64,000 nucleotides of DNA, taken from contig NZ_WJOK01000005.1 of assembly GCF_009649785.1 (NCBI RefSeq), positions 62,001 through 126,000 of the forward strand. Direction: 5' to 3'. Below are positions 48,691-59,400 of this stretch, piece by piece. Source of the stretch: Agrobacterium tumefaciens. GTDB lineage: Bacteria > Pseudomonadota > Alphaproteobacteria > Rhizobiales > Rhizobiaceae. The position numbers and the translations under genes are program-made. Position 1 is the first letter of the stretch. Each line of letters begins with the position of its first letter. Under the pieces are notes generated by a model. It saw only the letters and a list, made by a program, of their open reading frames with translations. It was not told the origin of the DNA and made no database searches.

Positions 48691-49491
48691 TCAGACTTGA
48701 CCGTGAGAGAGTTGGACGGCGTCATCGTCGCCGAAATGAACTTGTACGCCTTTTGCCGACAGCGCCTCGACCAATGTGCGGTCGGCGTCATGTTCGAGCA
48801 CCAGGGAAAGAGGCGGAGAAAAGTCGTGCACGTGAAACGCCGCCTTGAGGCCCAGCTTTTCCGTGGTGATGGCGGCAACAATCCGCTGGCTGGCGCTGCA
48901 GGCAAGCCGCTTGAACACGGCATCCTCGAAAATATCCGCCGACAGGCCGGTCTCAGCCGCAACACCGCAAACGCCAAGAATACACAGTTCGGGCCGCATC
49001 AGCTCGAGTTGCCGCAACGCCAAGGCGTCGATGGCCGCACCGACGGCCGGATCGACCTTGCCGCCGATCATGATCAAATCGATATCGGCCCGCCCCGTGA
49101 GTTCAGCGGCAATAGCAGGCGTATTCGTTACCACCGTCAATTTGAGACCGGCGGGGATAGCTCTTGCAATGGCCAGATTGGTGGAGCCGGCATCGATAAA
49201 GACGACCATGCCCGGCTCAAAAAGCGGAATTGCTGCCCGCGCCAACGAAGCCTTGCGATCGGCATCCTCGGCGATCCGTGTCTTCAGCGGCACCGTCTTG
49301 CTATCGGAAAGCAACGCCCCGCCATAGACGCGCAGACACTCCCCGCGCGCCGCCATATCCCGCAGATCCCGGCGGACCGTGTCTTCCGAAACGCCGAAAT
49401 TCTGGGCCAGATCCTGTGCAAGCACGCGGCCGCTTTGCCGCAACTGTGCAAGGATGAGCGCCTGCCGCTCGCTGACAAAATGATCGCTCAT
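48691..49491 (-). CDS. DeoR-family transcriptional regulator
   Basis: A 266-residue repressor. The N-terminal winged helix has RQALILAQLRQSGRVLAQDL and VSEDTVRRDLRDMAARGE. The C-terminal sugar-phosphate sensing domain has DAGSTNLAIARAI and IMIGGKVDPAVGA, typical of DeoR proteins. These usually respond to phosphorylated sugars. It is the first gene of a two-gene operon with an MFS permease. Its upstream region has repeated GAACA units that may be an autoregulatory site. Confidence 0.92.
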   Translation of the reverse strand: MSDHFVSERQALILAQLRQSGRVLAQDLAQNFGVSEDTVRRDLRDMAARGECLRVYGGALLSDSKTVPLKTRIAEDADRKASLARAAIPLFEPGMVVFIDAGSTNLAIARAIPAGLKLTVVTNTPAIAAELTGRADIDLIMIGGKVDPAVGAAIDALALRQLELMRPELCILGVCGVAAETGLSADIFEDAVFKRLACSASQRIVAAITTEKLGLKAAFHVHDFSPPLSLVLEHDADRTLVEALSAKGVQVHFGDDDAVQLSHGQV

Positions 49492-49499
49492 CGGGACTC

Positions 49500-49545
49500 A
49501 TGCATAAACAGGAACAAACGTGCACGAACATGCATATTTGAGTTT
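49500..49545 (-). promoter_or_regulatory. Possible operator upstream of the DeoR-type gene
   Basis: Just upstream of the ATG at 49491 are two ATGCAT palindromes flanking a pair of GAACA units (plus strand, GAACAAACGTGCACGAACA). The arrangement suits a DeoR-type site, but no consensus can be assigned. Confidence 0.3.
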
Positions 49546-49565
49546 TAGTGAAGGTGCAACAGCAA

Positions 49566-49592
49566 AACGCCCGCCGGGAGGGCGGGCGTTTA
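49566..49592 (-). terminator. Terminator hairpin after pyc
   Basis: AACGCCCGCC (49566-49575) and GGCGGGCGTT (49581-49590) form a perfect 10-bp stem. On the minus strand it is followed by TTGCTG, a weak T-run. Confidence 0.75.
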
Positions 49593-49635
49593 TAACGAAA
49601 GACAAAATATCGCGGCTAGCGATGCCGTGTGGGCA

Positions 49636-52600
49636 TCATTCCGCGTAGGCGATCAGCAGATCCTTTGCGTCGATCTGGTCACCCGGGCGCACGAGAACCT
49701 CGGCGACCTTGCCATCGCGTTCGGCGTGAAGCGCGGTTTCCATCTTCATGGCCTCGATGGAGAGCAGCACGTCGCCGGCCTTGACCTCCTGACCCTGATT
49801 GATGAAGACGCGGCTGATGACACCCGGCATCGGCGCACCAATATGTGTGCCATTGCCGAGTTCCGCTTTGCGGCGCACCGCAGAGCCGGATGCGCCATGA
49901 GCGCGATCCGGCACCTTGATGCGGCGCGGCTGGCCGTTGATCTCGAAGAACACCGTCACCATGCCCTTATCGTCAGTGCCGGAAGAGGCTTGATTGACGA
50001 TGACCAGCGTTTTGCCGCGCTCGATATCGGCAAACAGCTCTTCACCGTCCTCCATGCCATAGAAATACGCATGGGTGGGAAGCACGGATACCGGACCGTA
50101 GGTCTCGGATGTCAGCGCGAAATCGGTAAACACCTTCGGATACATCAGATAGGATGCGAATTCGAAGTCGTTCACGGAACGCTCGAGTTTGGTCTCGATC
50201 GCCTTTCTCTCCGCATCGAGATCGGCATCCGGCAGCAAAGAGCCTGGACGAACCGTATAGGGCGCGTCACCCTTCAGCGCCTTTTTCTGCAGGGCTTCCG
50301 GCCAGCCGCCTGGCGACTGTCCAAGATCGCCCTTCAGCATCGAAACCACCGAGTCCGGGAAGGACACTTCGCGATCAGGATTTTCCACGTCGGCGACCGT
50401 CAGATCCTGGCTCACCATCATCAGCGCCATATCGCCGACAACCTTGGAGGACGGCGTGACCTTGACGATATCGCCGAACATCCGGTTGGCGTCGGCATAG
50501 GCCTGCGCGACCTCGTGCCAGCGGCTCTCAAGACCGAGCGAGCGCGCCTGCTCCTTGAGATTGGTGAATTGCCCACCGGGCATTTCATGCAGATAGACTT
50601 CCGAGGCAGGGCCCTTCAGATCGCTTTCGAAAGCCGCATACTGGTTGCGCGCCGACTCCCAGTAGAACGAGATGCGGCGGATCCATTCGGTATCGAGACC
50701 CGTATCGCGTTCCGATCCGGCCAGCGCTTCCACGATGGAACCGAGGCAGGGCTGGGACGTGTTGCCCGAAAGCGCATCCATGGCGGCATCCACCGCATCC
50801 ACGCCCGCATCGACGGCGGCAAGGACGGTCGCAGCCGCAATGCCGGATGTGTCATGCGTGTGGAAATGGATAGGCAGGCTGGTCGCCTCCCTCAGCGCCT
50901 TGAACAGCACCTTGGCAGCGGCAGGCTTCAGAAGTCCCGCCATATCCTTGACGGCGATGATGTGCGCGCCTGCACGCTCCAGCTCGGCGGCGAGGTTGGT
51001 ATAATATTTCAGGTCGTATTTTGGACGCGCGGAATTGAGGATATCGCCCGTGTAGCAGATGGCCGCTTCGCAGAGCTTGTTCTCCTCGGCGATCGCATCC
51101 ATCGATACGCGCATATTCTCCACCCAGTTCAGGCAGTCGAACACGCGGAACAGGTCGATACCGCCCTTCGCAGCCTGACGGACGAAATATTTCACGACAT
51201 TGTCTGGATAGTTCTTGTACCCGACGCCGTTCGCACCGCGCAGCAGCATTTGCAGCAGCAGGTTCGGCGCACCCTCGCGGATCAGCGCCAGGCGCTCCCA
51301 CGGGTCTTCCGTCAGGAAGCGCATGGAAACGTCGAAAGTGGCGCCGCCCCAGCACTCCAGAGACAGAAGCTGCGGCAAGGCCTTGGCATAGACGCTTGCG
51401 ACGCCGGCAATGTCATGGGTACGCATGCGCGTGGCCAGCAGCGACTGATGGCCGTCGCGCATCGTCGTGTCCGTTACCAGCACCCGCTTTTCGTTGCGCA
51501 TCCAGTCGGCAAAGCCCTTCGGCCCCAGCCGGTCGAGCAATTGCTTGGTGCCATCAGGCGTCGGCGCATCGATGTAGGGAACCACCGGCTGTGCCGCATT
51601 TGCCGGTGGCTTAACGCGGCCCTTGGTTTCCGGATGCCCGTTCACCGTCACATCGGCAAGATAGGTGAGCAGTTTCGTAGCGCGGTCCTGACGCTTGACC
51701 TGTGCAAACAGCTCCGGCGTCGAATCGATGAAGCGGGTCGTATAGGTGTTGTTGCGGAAACTCGCATGGCCAATGATGGCCTCGAGGAAGGTCAGGTTGG
51801 TCGCAACACCGCGAATTCGGAATTCGCGCAGCGCGCGGTCCATGCGGCTGATCGCTTCATCCGGCTGCGGCGCCCAGGCCGTTACCTTCACCAAAAGCGG
51901 ATCGTAATAACGGGTAATGATCGCCCCCGAATAGGACGTCCCGCCATCCAGACGAATGCCGAAGCCGGACGCCGAGCGGTACGCCGTTATACGGCCGTAG
52001 TCGGGAATGAAATTGTGCTCCGGGTCTTCCGTGGTGATACGGCACTGCAGCGCATGGCCGTTGAGGCGGATATCCTCCTGTTTCGGCACACCCGATTCCG
52101 GCGTGCCGATGGCGGCCCCTTCCAGAATATGGATTTGCGCCTTGACGATATCGATGCCGGTCACGACTTCGGTGACGGTATGCTCCACCTGAATGCGCGG
52201 ATTGACCTCGATGAAGTAGAATTTGCCGGTATCGACATCCATCAGATATTCGACCGTGCCGGCGCCGATATAATTGGTCGCAGCCGCGATCTTCAAGGAA
52301 TAGGCGGCCAGTTCCTGACGCTGCGCTTCGCTGAGATAGGGTGCCGGCGCGCGCTCAACCACTTTTTGATTGCGGCGCTGGATCGAACAATCGCGCTCGA
52401 ACAGATGCACGACATTGCCATGGGTATCACCGAGAACCTGGCTCTCGACGTGGCGGGCGCGCTCGAGCAGCTTTTCGAGATAGACCTCGTCCTTGCCGAA
52501 AGCGGCCTTCGCCTCGCGCTTGGCCTCGGTGACCTCGCGTGCCAGATCCTCCTTTTTGCGGATGGCGCGCATGCCGCGACCGCCGCCGCCCCAGGAGGCC

Positions 52601-53097
52601 TTCAACATCACGGGATAACCGATCTCTTCGGCCAGCCGCTCCACCTCGGCCATGTCATCCGGCAGCGGCTTGGTTGCAGGAACAACGGGAACATTGACCG
52701 AGATCGCCAGATTGCGGGCGGCAACCTTGTTGCCGAGCTGGCGCATCGTATCTGCCGTGGGTCCGATGAAGGTGATGCCAGCCTTGTTACAGGCCTCAAC
52801 GAATTCGGGGCTTTCGGACAAAAGGCCGTAACCGGGATGGATCGCGTCCGCGCCGGAAAGTCTGGCCACGCGGATGACCTCCTCAATCGAGAGGTAGCTC
52901 TCGATTGGTCCCATATCCTTGGCGAGATGCGGCCCCCTGCCGACCTGATAACTTTCATCCGCCTTGAAGCGGTGCAAAGACAGCTTGTCCTCTTCCGCCC
53001 AAATGGCGACGGTTTTTATCCCCAGCTCGTTCGCTGCCCGGAAAACTCGGATCGCAATTTCGGATCGGTTGGCAACAAGTATTTTCGATATTTTCAA
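49636..53097 (-). CDS. pyc: Pyruvate carboxylase
   Basis: A 1153-residue biotin enzyme making oxaloacetate from pyruvate, bicarbonate and ATP to refill the TCA cycle. Biotin carboxylase is at residues 1-450 (KASWGGGGRGMRAIR, EVNPRIQVEHTVTE). The carboxyltransferase is at about 540-840 (TDTTMRDGHQSLLATRMR; FRVFDCLNWVENM). The carboxyl-carrier end has the biotinylated Lys in SIEAMKMETALH. It closely follows the Rhizobium etli enzyme, including length. I chose TTG at 53097 (MKISKILVANRSE) because GGGGAGACCGTC precedes it; a TTG at 53118 is in frame but adds seven odd residues. Confidence 0.97.
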   Translation of the reverse strand: MKISKILVANRSEIAIRVFRAANELGIKTVAIWAEEDKLSLHRFKADESYQVGRGPHLAKDMGPIESYLSIEEVIRVARLSGADAIHPGYGLLSESPEFVEACNKAGITFIGPTADTMRQLGNKVAARNLAISVNVPVVPATKPLPDDMAEVERLAEEIGYPVMLKASWGGGGRGMRAIRKKEDLAREVTEAKREAKAAFGKDEVYLEKLLERARHVESQVLGDTHGNVVHLFERDCSIQRRNQKVVERAPAPYLSEAQRQELAAYSLKIAAATNYIGAGTVEYLMDVDTGKFYFIEVNPRIQVEHTVTEVVTGIDIVKAQIHILEGAAIGTPESGVPKQEDIRLNGHALQCRITTEDPEHNFIPDYGRITAYRSASGFGIRLDGGTSYSGAIITRYYDPLLVKVTAWAPQPDEAISRMDRALREFRIRGVATNLTFLEAIIGHASFRNNTYTTRFIDSTPELFAQVKRQDRATKLLTYLADVTVNGHPETKGRVKPPANAAQPVVPYIDAPTPDGTKQLLDRLGPKGFADWMRNEKRVLVTDTTMRDGHQSLLATRMRTHDIAGVASVYAKALPQLLSLECWGGATFDVSMRFLTEDPWERLALIREGAPNLLLQMLLRGANGVGYKNYPDNVVKYFVRQAAKGGIDLFRVFDCLNWVENMRVSMDAIAEENKLCEAAICYTGDILNSARPKYDLKYYTNLAAELERAGAHIIAVKDMAGLLKPAAAKVLFKALREATSLPIHFHTHDTSGIAAATVLAAVDAGVDAVDAAMDALSGNTSQPCLGSIVEALAGSERDTGLDTEWIRRISFYWESARNQYAAFESDLKGPASEVYLHEMPGGQFTNLKEQARSLGLESRWHEVAQAYADANRMFGDIVKVTPSSKVVGDMALMMVSQDLTVADVENPDREVSFPDSVVSMLKGDLGQSPGGWPEALQKKALKGDAPYTVRPGSLLPDADLDAERKAIETKLERSVNDFEFASYLMYPKVFTDFALTSETYGPVSVLPTHAYFYGMEDGEELFADIERGKTLVIVNQASSGTDDKGMVTVFFEINGQPRRIKVPDRAHGASGSAVRRKAELGNGTHIGAPMPGVISRVFINQGQEVKAGDVLLSIEAMKMETALHAERDGKVAEVLVRPGDQIDAKDLLIAYAE

Positions 53098-53203
53098 GAC
53101 GGTCTCCCCACACGCCAAAACAGAATTTCTGCTGCACTGCGGAATTAAGCAGCAAAACCCGGTCTTGAAAAGGGCAATTCGGGAGAGAAGCGTACTGTCG
53201 TAA

Positions 53204-53989
53204 CTAGCTCAGCAGGCCGTTGCGAAAGGCGAGTGCTACAGTATGCTGCCTGTTCTTGGCGCTGAACCGACGCTGGATTCCATTGATATACCAGTCGACC
53301 GTGTGATTGGAGATCGATAGCTGGCGTCCAATTTCGGTTGAGGTCATGCCATCAGCCATCAGCGTCAGAACTTCCATTTCCCGCCTTGTAAGTTCAAGAG
53401 CGGAAACATTCGGCGCGTTGTTGAGGTTATGGACCTGGCCTGAAAGATCGAGCAGACGCCAGAACACCGCGCGCGTGGCCGCATCCAGCAGCTCAACGTG
53501 CAACGAAGGCAATTGCCGGTCCTCGCCGCCAAGGAACACCGCGCCGATGAATCCCGCGCGCCCGTGCACCGGAAAGGCATACCCACCCTGCAGACCGTAA
53601 CGGCCGGCATCGTGAAAAAACACATTCGCCCTTTTTCGATGCATCGCGCGGGGCAGGCCCTCAAGCGCCTCTTTCCACTGAAACGGCTTGTGCACCATGC
53701 CGATCACCTTACGGACGGGATCGACGAGATTATATTTCTTGGCGCGGTAGACCTCGATCCACCCTTCCGGGAGATGTTGTGCGAGAATCTGGCCGGTGGA
53801 AGCAAGCTCCCCGGTCATCCGCCGGCTGACGAGGAAATATTCGAAACCATATTCGCGAATAAGTGTTACAAATTCGGAGCGAACACGATCAGCGTTTCCC
53901 GCCTGGTAGCACGCAGAGATGAAGTGAAGAATATCATGCATAAAGACACATGCCCGGAGCTTGGCTGGAAGGGATGACATGAAGGACAT
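53204..53989 (-). CDS. LuxR-family regulator with acyl-homoserine-lactone domain (LuxR solo)
   Basis: A 261-residue quorum-sensing type regulator. The ligand domain keeps the TraR-spaced residues Trp-x3-Tyr (GWIEVY), Asp-Pro (LVDPV) nine residues later, and Trp (FQW) fourteen after that. The HTH is LTRREMEVLTLMADGMTS...EIGRQLSISNHTVDWYINGI. No luxI-type synthase is in the window, so it is a solo receptor. The start is uncertain: ATG at 53989, 53977 or 53941 (MHDILHFISA, best fit to family length). It is divergent from chvA across a 289-bp region carrying twin palindromes. Confidence 0.9.
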   Translation of the reverse strand: MSFMSSLPAKLRACVFMHDILHFISACYQAGNADRVRSEFVTLIREYGFEYFLVSRRMTGELASTGQILAQHLPEGWIEVYRAKKYNLVDPVRKVIGMVHKPFQWKEALEGLPRAMHRKRANVFFHDAGRYGLQGGYAFPVHGRAGFIGAVFLGGEDRQLPSLHVELLDAATRAVFWRLLDLSGQVHNLNNAPNVSALELTRREMEVLTLMADGMTSTEIGRQLSISNHTVDWYINGIQRRFSAKNRQHTVALAFRNGLLS

Positions 53990-54278
53990 GGTCCCGCGAG
54001 GACGTCATGTTACTCGGGCGCCGGTCGGTTCAGACTGAACATATCGTCGTTAGCAATCCCTGAAACGAACATGCAAAATCTTGTGACGGCGTCCCCTAGA
54101 AACATCGGGTTCAGTTTTTTTTCGGTTCGCACGCGTGCTCGGTTTGTTAAGCCGCCATTCAGACTGAAAGAGCGATAATTACACAAATTTCGCCGTCTCA
54201 TGCAACCTTGCTAAAACAGCATTGTATTGAGACCGAACAATCAACCGCTCGAAACCGACGCTGGACTGGATTGAAAAT
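53990..54278. promoter_or_regulatory. LuxR solo/chvA divergent control region with twin palindromes
   Basis: Two copies of an 11-base palindrome TTCAGACTGAA lie here, at 54029-54039 (arms extended to GTTCAG/CTGAAC) and 54158-54168. A third, half copy, GTTCAG, lies near 54111-54116. They are likely operators, perhaps for the LuxR protein, but its box is unknown. A GGACTGGA sequence lies before the TTG of chvA. Confidence 0.5.
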
Positions 54279-56042
54279 TTGACTTTGTTTCAGGTTTACA
54301 CACGCGCCCTGCGCTATCTGACCGTACATAAATGGCGGGTGTTGATCGTTGTCATCGCCAACATCATTCTTGCAGCGATCACCATTGCCGAACCCGTGCT
54401 GTTTGGACGGATCATCGACGCCATCTCCTCCGGCTCCGATGTCACGTCCATCCTCATCCTGTGGGCGGGTTTCGGCGTCTTCAACACCGTGGCTTATGTC
54501 GCTGTCGCCCGCGAGGCCGACCGGCTGGCCCATGGTCGCCGCGCGACCCTGCTGACGGAAGCCTTCGGCCGGATCATCTCCATGCCGCTCTCCTGGCACC
54601 ATCTGCGAGGCACCTCGAACGCGCTGCATACGCTTCTGCGCGCCAGCGAGACGCTGTTCGGCCTTTGGCTCGAATTCATGCGCACGCATCTGGCGACTTT
54701 CGTCGCGCTCGTACTGCTTATTCCGACAGCCATTGCCATGGACCTGCGCCTCAGCTTCGTCCTGATCGGTCTTGGCATCGTCTACTGGTTCATTGGCAAG
54801 TGGGTGATGGGCCGCACCAAGGATGGCCAGGCTTCGGTCGAGGAGCATTATCACAGCGTTTTTGCCCATGTCAGCGATTCCATCAGCAACGTGTCCGTCC
54901 TGCACAGCTACAACCGCATCGAGGCTGAAACGAAGGCGCTGAAATCCTTCACCGAAAAACTGCTGAGCGCCCAATATCCGGTGCTCGACTGGTGGGCCTT
55001 CGCAAGTGCCTTGAACCGCACTGCCTCCACCGTTTCGATGATGATCATCCTCGTCATCGGCACCGTGCTGGTGAAGAACGGCGAATTGCGCGTCGGTGAC
55101 GTGATTGCCTTCATCGGTTTCGCCAATCTTCTCATCGGCCGTCTCGATCAGATGCGTCAGTTCGTGACCCAGATTTTCGAGGCGCGCGCAAAGCTCGAGG
55201 ATTTCTTCGTGCTGGAGGATTCCGTCAAGGAACGGGAAGAACCGGGCGACGCCCGCGAATTGTCCAATGTCTCCGGCACCGTGGAGTTCCGCAACGTCAA
55301 TTTCGGTTTCGCCAACACCAAGCAGGGCGTCCACGACATCTCGTTTACGGCCAAGGCCGGCCAGACGATTGCCATCGTCGGACCGACGGGCGCGGGCAAG
55401 ACCACGCTCATCAATCTTCTGCAGCGTGTCTATGATCCGGATTCAGGCCAGATTCTGATCGATGGAACCGACATCTCGACGGTGACGAAGAACTCGCTCA
55501 GAAACTCCATCGCCACGGTGTTCCAGGATGCCGGCCTTCTGAACCGCTCCATCCGCGAAAACATCCGCCTTGGTCGCGAATCTGCTACCGACGCGGAGGT
55601 CGTGGAAGCAGCAGCAGCTGCTGCTGCGACGGATTTCATCGACAGCCGTATCACCGGCTACCTGACCCAGGTGGGTGAACGCGGCAACCGCCTGTCCGGT
55701 GGCGAGCGCCAGCGTATCGCCATTGCGCGTGCTATCCTGAAGAACGCTCCCATCCTGGTCCTTGACGAGGCAACCAGCGCGCTGGACGTGGAAACGGAAG
55801 CTCGGGTTAAGGCCGCCGTGGACGCGCTGAGAATGAACCGCACGACCTTCATCATCGCCCACCGCCTTTCCACGGTGCGCGATGCCGATCAGGTGCTGTT
55901 CCTCGATCAGGGCCGTATCATTGAAAAGGGCACGTTCGACGAGCTCAGCCAGCGTGGCGGACGCTTCACCTCGCTGCTGCGCACCAGCGGCCTGCTGACA
56001 GAGGACGAGGGCCAGCCCCGGCCTAAAGCCATCGCCTCCTGA
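54279..56042 (+). CDS. chvA: Cyclic beta-1,2-glucan export ABC transporter ChvA/NdvA
   Basis: A 587-residue half-size ABC exporter that moves cyclic beta-1,2-glucan from cytosol to periplasm. The membrane domain with six helices occupies residues 1-310. Walker A is GPTGAGKTTLINLL near residue 370, the signature [16 protein letters not shown] and Walker B ILVLDEATSALD near 495. The whole sequence follows Agrobacterium ChvA/Rhizobium NdvA. The start is TTG (MTLFQVYTRAL). In Agrobacterium, loss of this gene blocks plant attachment and virulence. chvB, which makes the glucan, is the convergent neighbour. Confidence 0.98.
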   Translation: MTLFQVYTRALRYLTVHKWRVLIVVIANIILAAITIAEPVLFGRIIDAISSGSDVTSILILWAGFGVFNTVAYVAVAREADRLAHGRRATLLTEAFGRIISMPLSWHHLRGTSNALHTLLRASETLFGLWLEFMRTHLATFVALVLLIPTAIAMDLRLSFVLIGLGIVYWFIGKWVMGRTKDGQASVEEHYHSVFAHVSDSISNVSVLHSYNRIEAETKALKSFTEKLLSAQYPVLDWWAFASALNRTASTVSMMIILVIGTVLVKNGELRVGDVIAFIGFANLLIGRLDQMRQFVTQIFEARAKLEDFFVLEDSVKEREEPGDARELSNVSGTVEFRNVNFGFANTKQGVHDISFTAKAGQTIAIVGPTGAGKTTLINLLQRVYDPDSGQILIDGTDISTVTKNSLRNSIATVFQDAGLLNRSIRENIRLGRESATDAEVVEAAAAAAATDFIDSRITGYLTQVGERGNRLSGGERQRIAIARAILKNAPILVLDEATSALDVETEARVKAAVDALRMNRTTFIIAHRLSTVRDADQVLFLDQGRIIEKGTFDELSQRGGRFTSLLRTSGLLTEDEGQPRPKAIAS

Positions 56043-56065
56043 CACTCTGGCTTACGGAATATAAT

Positions 56066-56097
56066 AAGGGCGGGCACCGTGGTGTCCGCCCTTTTTC
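56066..56097 (+). terminator. Rho-independent terminator after chvA
   Basis: AAGGGCGG (56066-56073) pairs with CCGCCCTT (56086-56093), with an inner CACC/GGTG stem, followed by a T-run. Confidence 0.88.
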
Positions 56098-56391
56098 TTT
56101 GTCCTTTCTCCAAAGTCTGCGAAGCAGCAGACATGTGCCTTGATAATGCAGGAAAGGGCCAAGCCTTAGCCTTAGCCATCAGCATTCAGCGATCCAACAG
56201 CGCAGAAACATGGCTCTGTAAAACTGCTCTGCCTGCGTGCCACGTCGAGAGGAGCACGGCTTACATTCTCGTTGGCGCTTGCAAGACCTTCGCGAGGCTG
56301 TGTCATTTCTCTCATGAGATGATGCTGGAGATACCCGCCAGGACAAAGCTGTTACCGCGCCTCCGTGCAGACAAACAATACCAGGGCAGCC
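56098..56391. other. Gap between chvA and chvB terminators, no gene seen
   Basis: About 290 bases between two convergent terminators. Open frames exist on both strands but none has a ribosome site, family resemblance or codon pattern like its neighbours. A short tandem AGCCTTAGCCTTAGCC occurs near 56161-56176. Confidence 0.5.
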
Positions 56392-56430
56392 ACAATAAAA
56401 ATTAAGGCCCCTGCGTCACCGCAGGAGCCT
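56392..56430 (-). terminator. Rho-independent terminator of chvB
   Basis: On the minus strand AGGCTCCTGCG (56430-56420) pairs with CGCAGGGGCCT (56415-56405, one mismatch) around GTGA, and TTAATTTTTATT follows. Confidence 0.85.
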
Positions 56431-56461
56431 GATTTTAAAAGCAAACGTAGAGCCGGTCGTA

Positions 56462-59400
56462 TCAGTCGAACGGGATCACCCGATCGTCAGCCGACAGGGG
56501 CTTGCCGTCAACGGACACGGAGACCTCCGCCGTGCCGGCCTTACGGCTGACGACGATGTCCTTTGCTTTACCGTCCAGCGTGATCTTCACCGAGAAGCCG
56601 CTCCAGTCTTCGGGCAGCGACGGCGCGATGTGAAGCTTGCCTTCGGTTCGGGTGATACCGAGAATGCCCTCGATCGCGGCGCGATAGAGCCAGCCGGCGG
56701 AACCCGTGTACCAGCTCCAGCCGCCGCGACCCGCATAAGCGCCCTCACCATAGACATCGGCGGTCACCACATAGGGTTCGACCCGATAGGTTTCGGACGA
56801 TGCCGCGTCGAGCGCATGGTTGACGGGGTTGAGCAGCTTGAAGCAGTTCCACGCCTCCTGCGCACGCCCCTGCTTGGCAAGGGCAAGCACTACCCAGGTC
56901 GCCGCGTGGGTATATTGTCCGCCGTTTTCGCGCACACCCGGCGGATATCCCTTGATATAACCCGGGTCATGCGGCGCCCGCGAGAATGGCGGGGTGAACA
57001 GACGGATGATACCGGCCTTTTCATCGACCAGATGCTCAATGACGGCGTCCATCGCCTGCCGTGACCGGCCTTCCTCACCCTCGCCGGAAAGAACGCTCCA
57101 GCTCTGGCCAAGTGAATCGATCTGGCATTCCTCGCTGGTGGCGGAACCGAGCGGCGTGCCGTCATCGAAATAACCGCGACGGTAATAGCTGCCGTCCCAA
57201 CCCGCAGTTTCGAGAGCATTGCGAAGCTTTTCGCGATGCGCCGACCACCTGCCGACACGGTCTGTATCACCGCGCTTTTCGGCGATCGCGATGAAGTCGC
57301 GAAGCGCTCCGGCCAGGAACCAGCCAAGCCAGACACTGGTGCCCTTGCCGCCGATGCCGACACGGTTCATGCCGTCGTTCCAGTCACCGCCGATAATCAG
57401 CGGCAGACCGTTTTCGCCGGTGCGATGGATCGCGAGATCAAGCGCCAGAGCCGCGTGTTCGTAGAGGCTAGCGGATTTGTCGCTCGTCTCCGGCTGGAAG
57501 AAGGCATCGTGCTGCCCCGGCATCAATGCCGGTCCCTTGATGAAGGGGATGCTTTCATCAAGGATGGCCGCATCGCCCGTAGCCGAGACATACTGGTTGA
57601 TCGCATAAGCGAGCCAGACCACGTCATCAGAGATCGTCGTGCGGACACCTGCACCGGTCAAAGGCAGCCACCAATGCTGGACGTCGCCTTCAGCAAACTG
57701 GCGGCCTGCCGCACGCAGGATCTGCTTGCGAGCGAGATCCGGCTGGTAGAGCAGGAATGCCAGCGTGTCCTGAAGCTGGTCACGGAAGCCGAAGGCGCCG
57801 CTCGACTGATAGAAGGCCGTGCGCGCCAGGATGCGGCACGCCAGCGCCTGATAGGGCAACCAGCTATTGACCATGTGGTTGAAGCCGGCATCGGGCGTGG
57901 TAACCTGCAACTGGCCGGTAAAGCCAGTCCAGAACGCCTTGCTGCCCTCCAGCACCGACTGGAAATCCGCCGCACGGACTTGTTCGACCAGCGTTGCCGC
58001 CTCCTCCGCATTGTCGGCATCGCCGAGAATGAAGGTCATATGCCGTTCTTCACCGGGCTTCAGGTGGATTTCCTGCATCAAGGCGGCGCAGGGATCGCCG
58101 TCCACCTCGGTGCTGCCACTGAGTGCCGCACCGGACACAATGCCCTGCGGAGCCTGTGCAGAACCGAAGCGGCCGATGAATTCACGGCGGCTGGTGGTGA
58201 AGCCGCTTGCCTCGCTGTCGAGCGTCAGGAAGGCAGTGCGGGTGCTATAGTCGATGCTGTAAGGGTTGGAAGCAAAAATCGCATTGCTGCCGGCATCGTG
58301 CCTGCTCAGGATGAACGGCGCAGATTTCTGGCCATTATTGCCCAGCACCCATTCCACATAAGCATAGACCTTCAGGCGGCGGCTTTTCGAACCCTTGTTG
58401 CGTACGATGAGCTGCGAGAACTTGACCGGCTTTTCACGGTCTACCGTCTGCGTCACCTCAACTTCAAGCTTATCCGTCTTGCCGGTCATTACGGAGTAAC
58501 CGAGACCGTGACGGGTTTCGAACAGGGCTTCCGGATCACGCGAAAGGGCAGCACAGGGCGTATAGAGCTTTCCTGTTTCCACATCGGCAACATAGAAGGC
58601 CTCGCCCGGCCGGTTGATGACCGGATCGTTGCTCCAGGGTGTCAGCTGATAGTCACGGGAATTGCGGCTCCAGGTGAAACCAGCGCCTTCCGCCGACACA
58701 TGGAAGCCGAAACTTTCGTTCGAGATGACGTTGATCCAAGGATGCGGCGTGGATTGCCCACCATGCAGGCGCACGACATATTCCTCTCCGCTTTTGGCGA
58801 AACCACCAAAACCGTTCCAGAAATCGAGATCGCCCGCATCCTCGACAGCCTCAGCGACGGGGAACGCAGGCACCGGCAGGCGAGCCTGCGCGGCCTCAGT
58901 CGCGCCGTCAGGACCGCGATGCGCCGCAAAAAGCGACACGGCGCGGTTGATCTGGTCGACAATCTTGCCATTCCTCACATGCAGCACGACACGGGAGGCC
59001 GCCAGAAGCGCGCTCCAGGTCTCTTCGTCCATCAAGTCGCGGCGAACGGAGAACACATGCGGCCTACCACCATCGGCGGGATTGATTCGACGCTGTGCCT
59101 CGGAAATATGATCCAGCGCATGCTGCATATCCTGTGCATACGACGCGGCCCGTTCGTTGACGATGACGAGATCGAAGATCACGCCGCGCGAACGCAGATA
59201 TTCGTGGGCGCTGAGCGCCTCACGGGCAATATCCATGTCCATATCGTCGTTGATACGCAGGCTGAAGATCGGAAAATCGCCCGAAATGGCAAGCGGCCAG
59301 AGCGCCCGCTGCGAAGCGAGGCCCGTTTTCAGCGTTTCCGAATCCGCGCGCAGATGCATGTCCGGATAGGTCAGATAACGGCCGAGATGCTGGAAAGCGG

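Noticed and set aside
49627-53148. A 1173-codon open frame on the plus strand
   Set aside because: It mirrors pyruvate carboxylase on the other strand. The pyc motifs and length are decisive.
56079-56405. A 108-codon frame between chvA and chvB
   Set aside because: It starts inside the chvA terminator and ends within the chvB terminator region, with no family resemblance.
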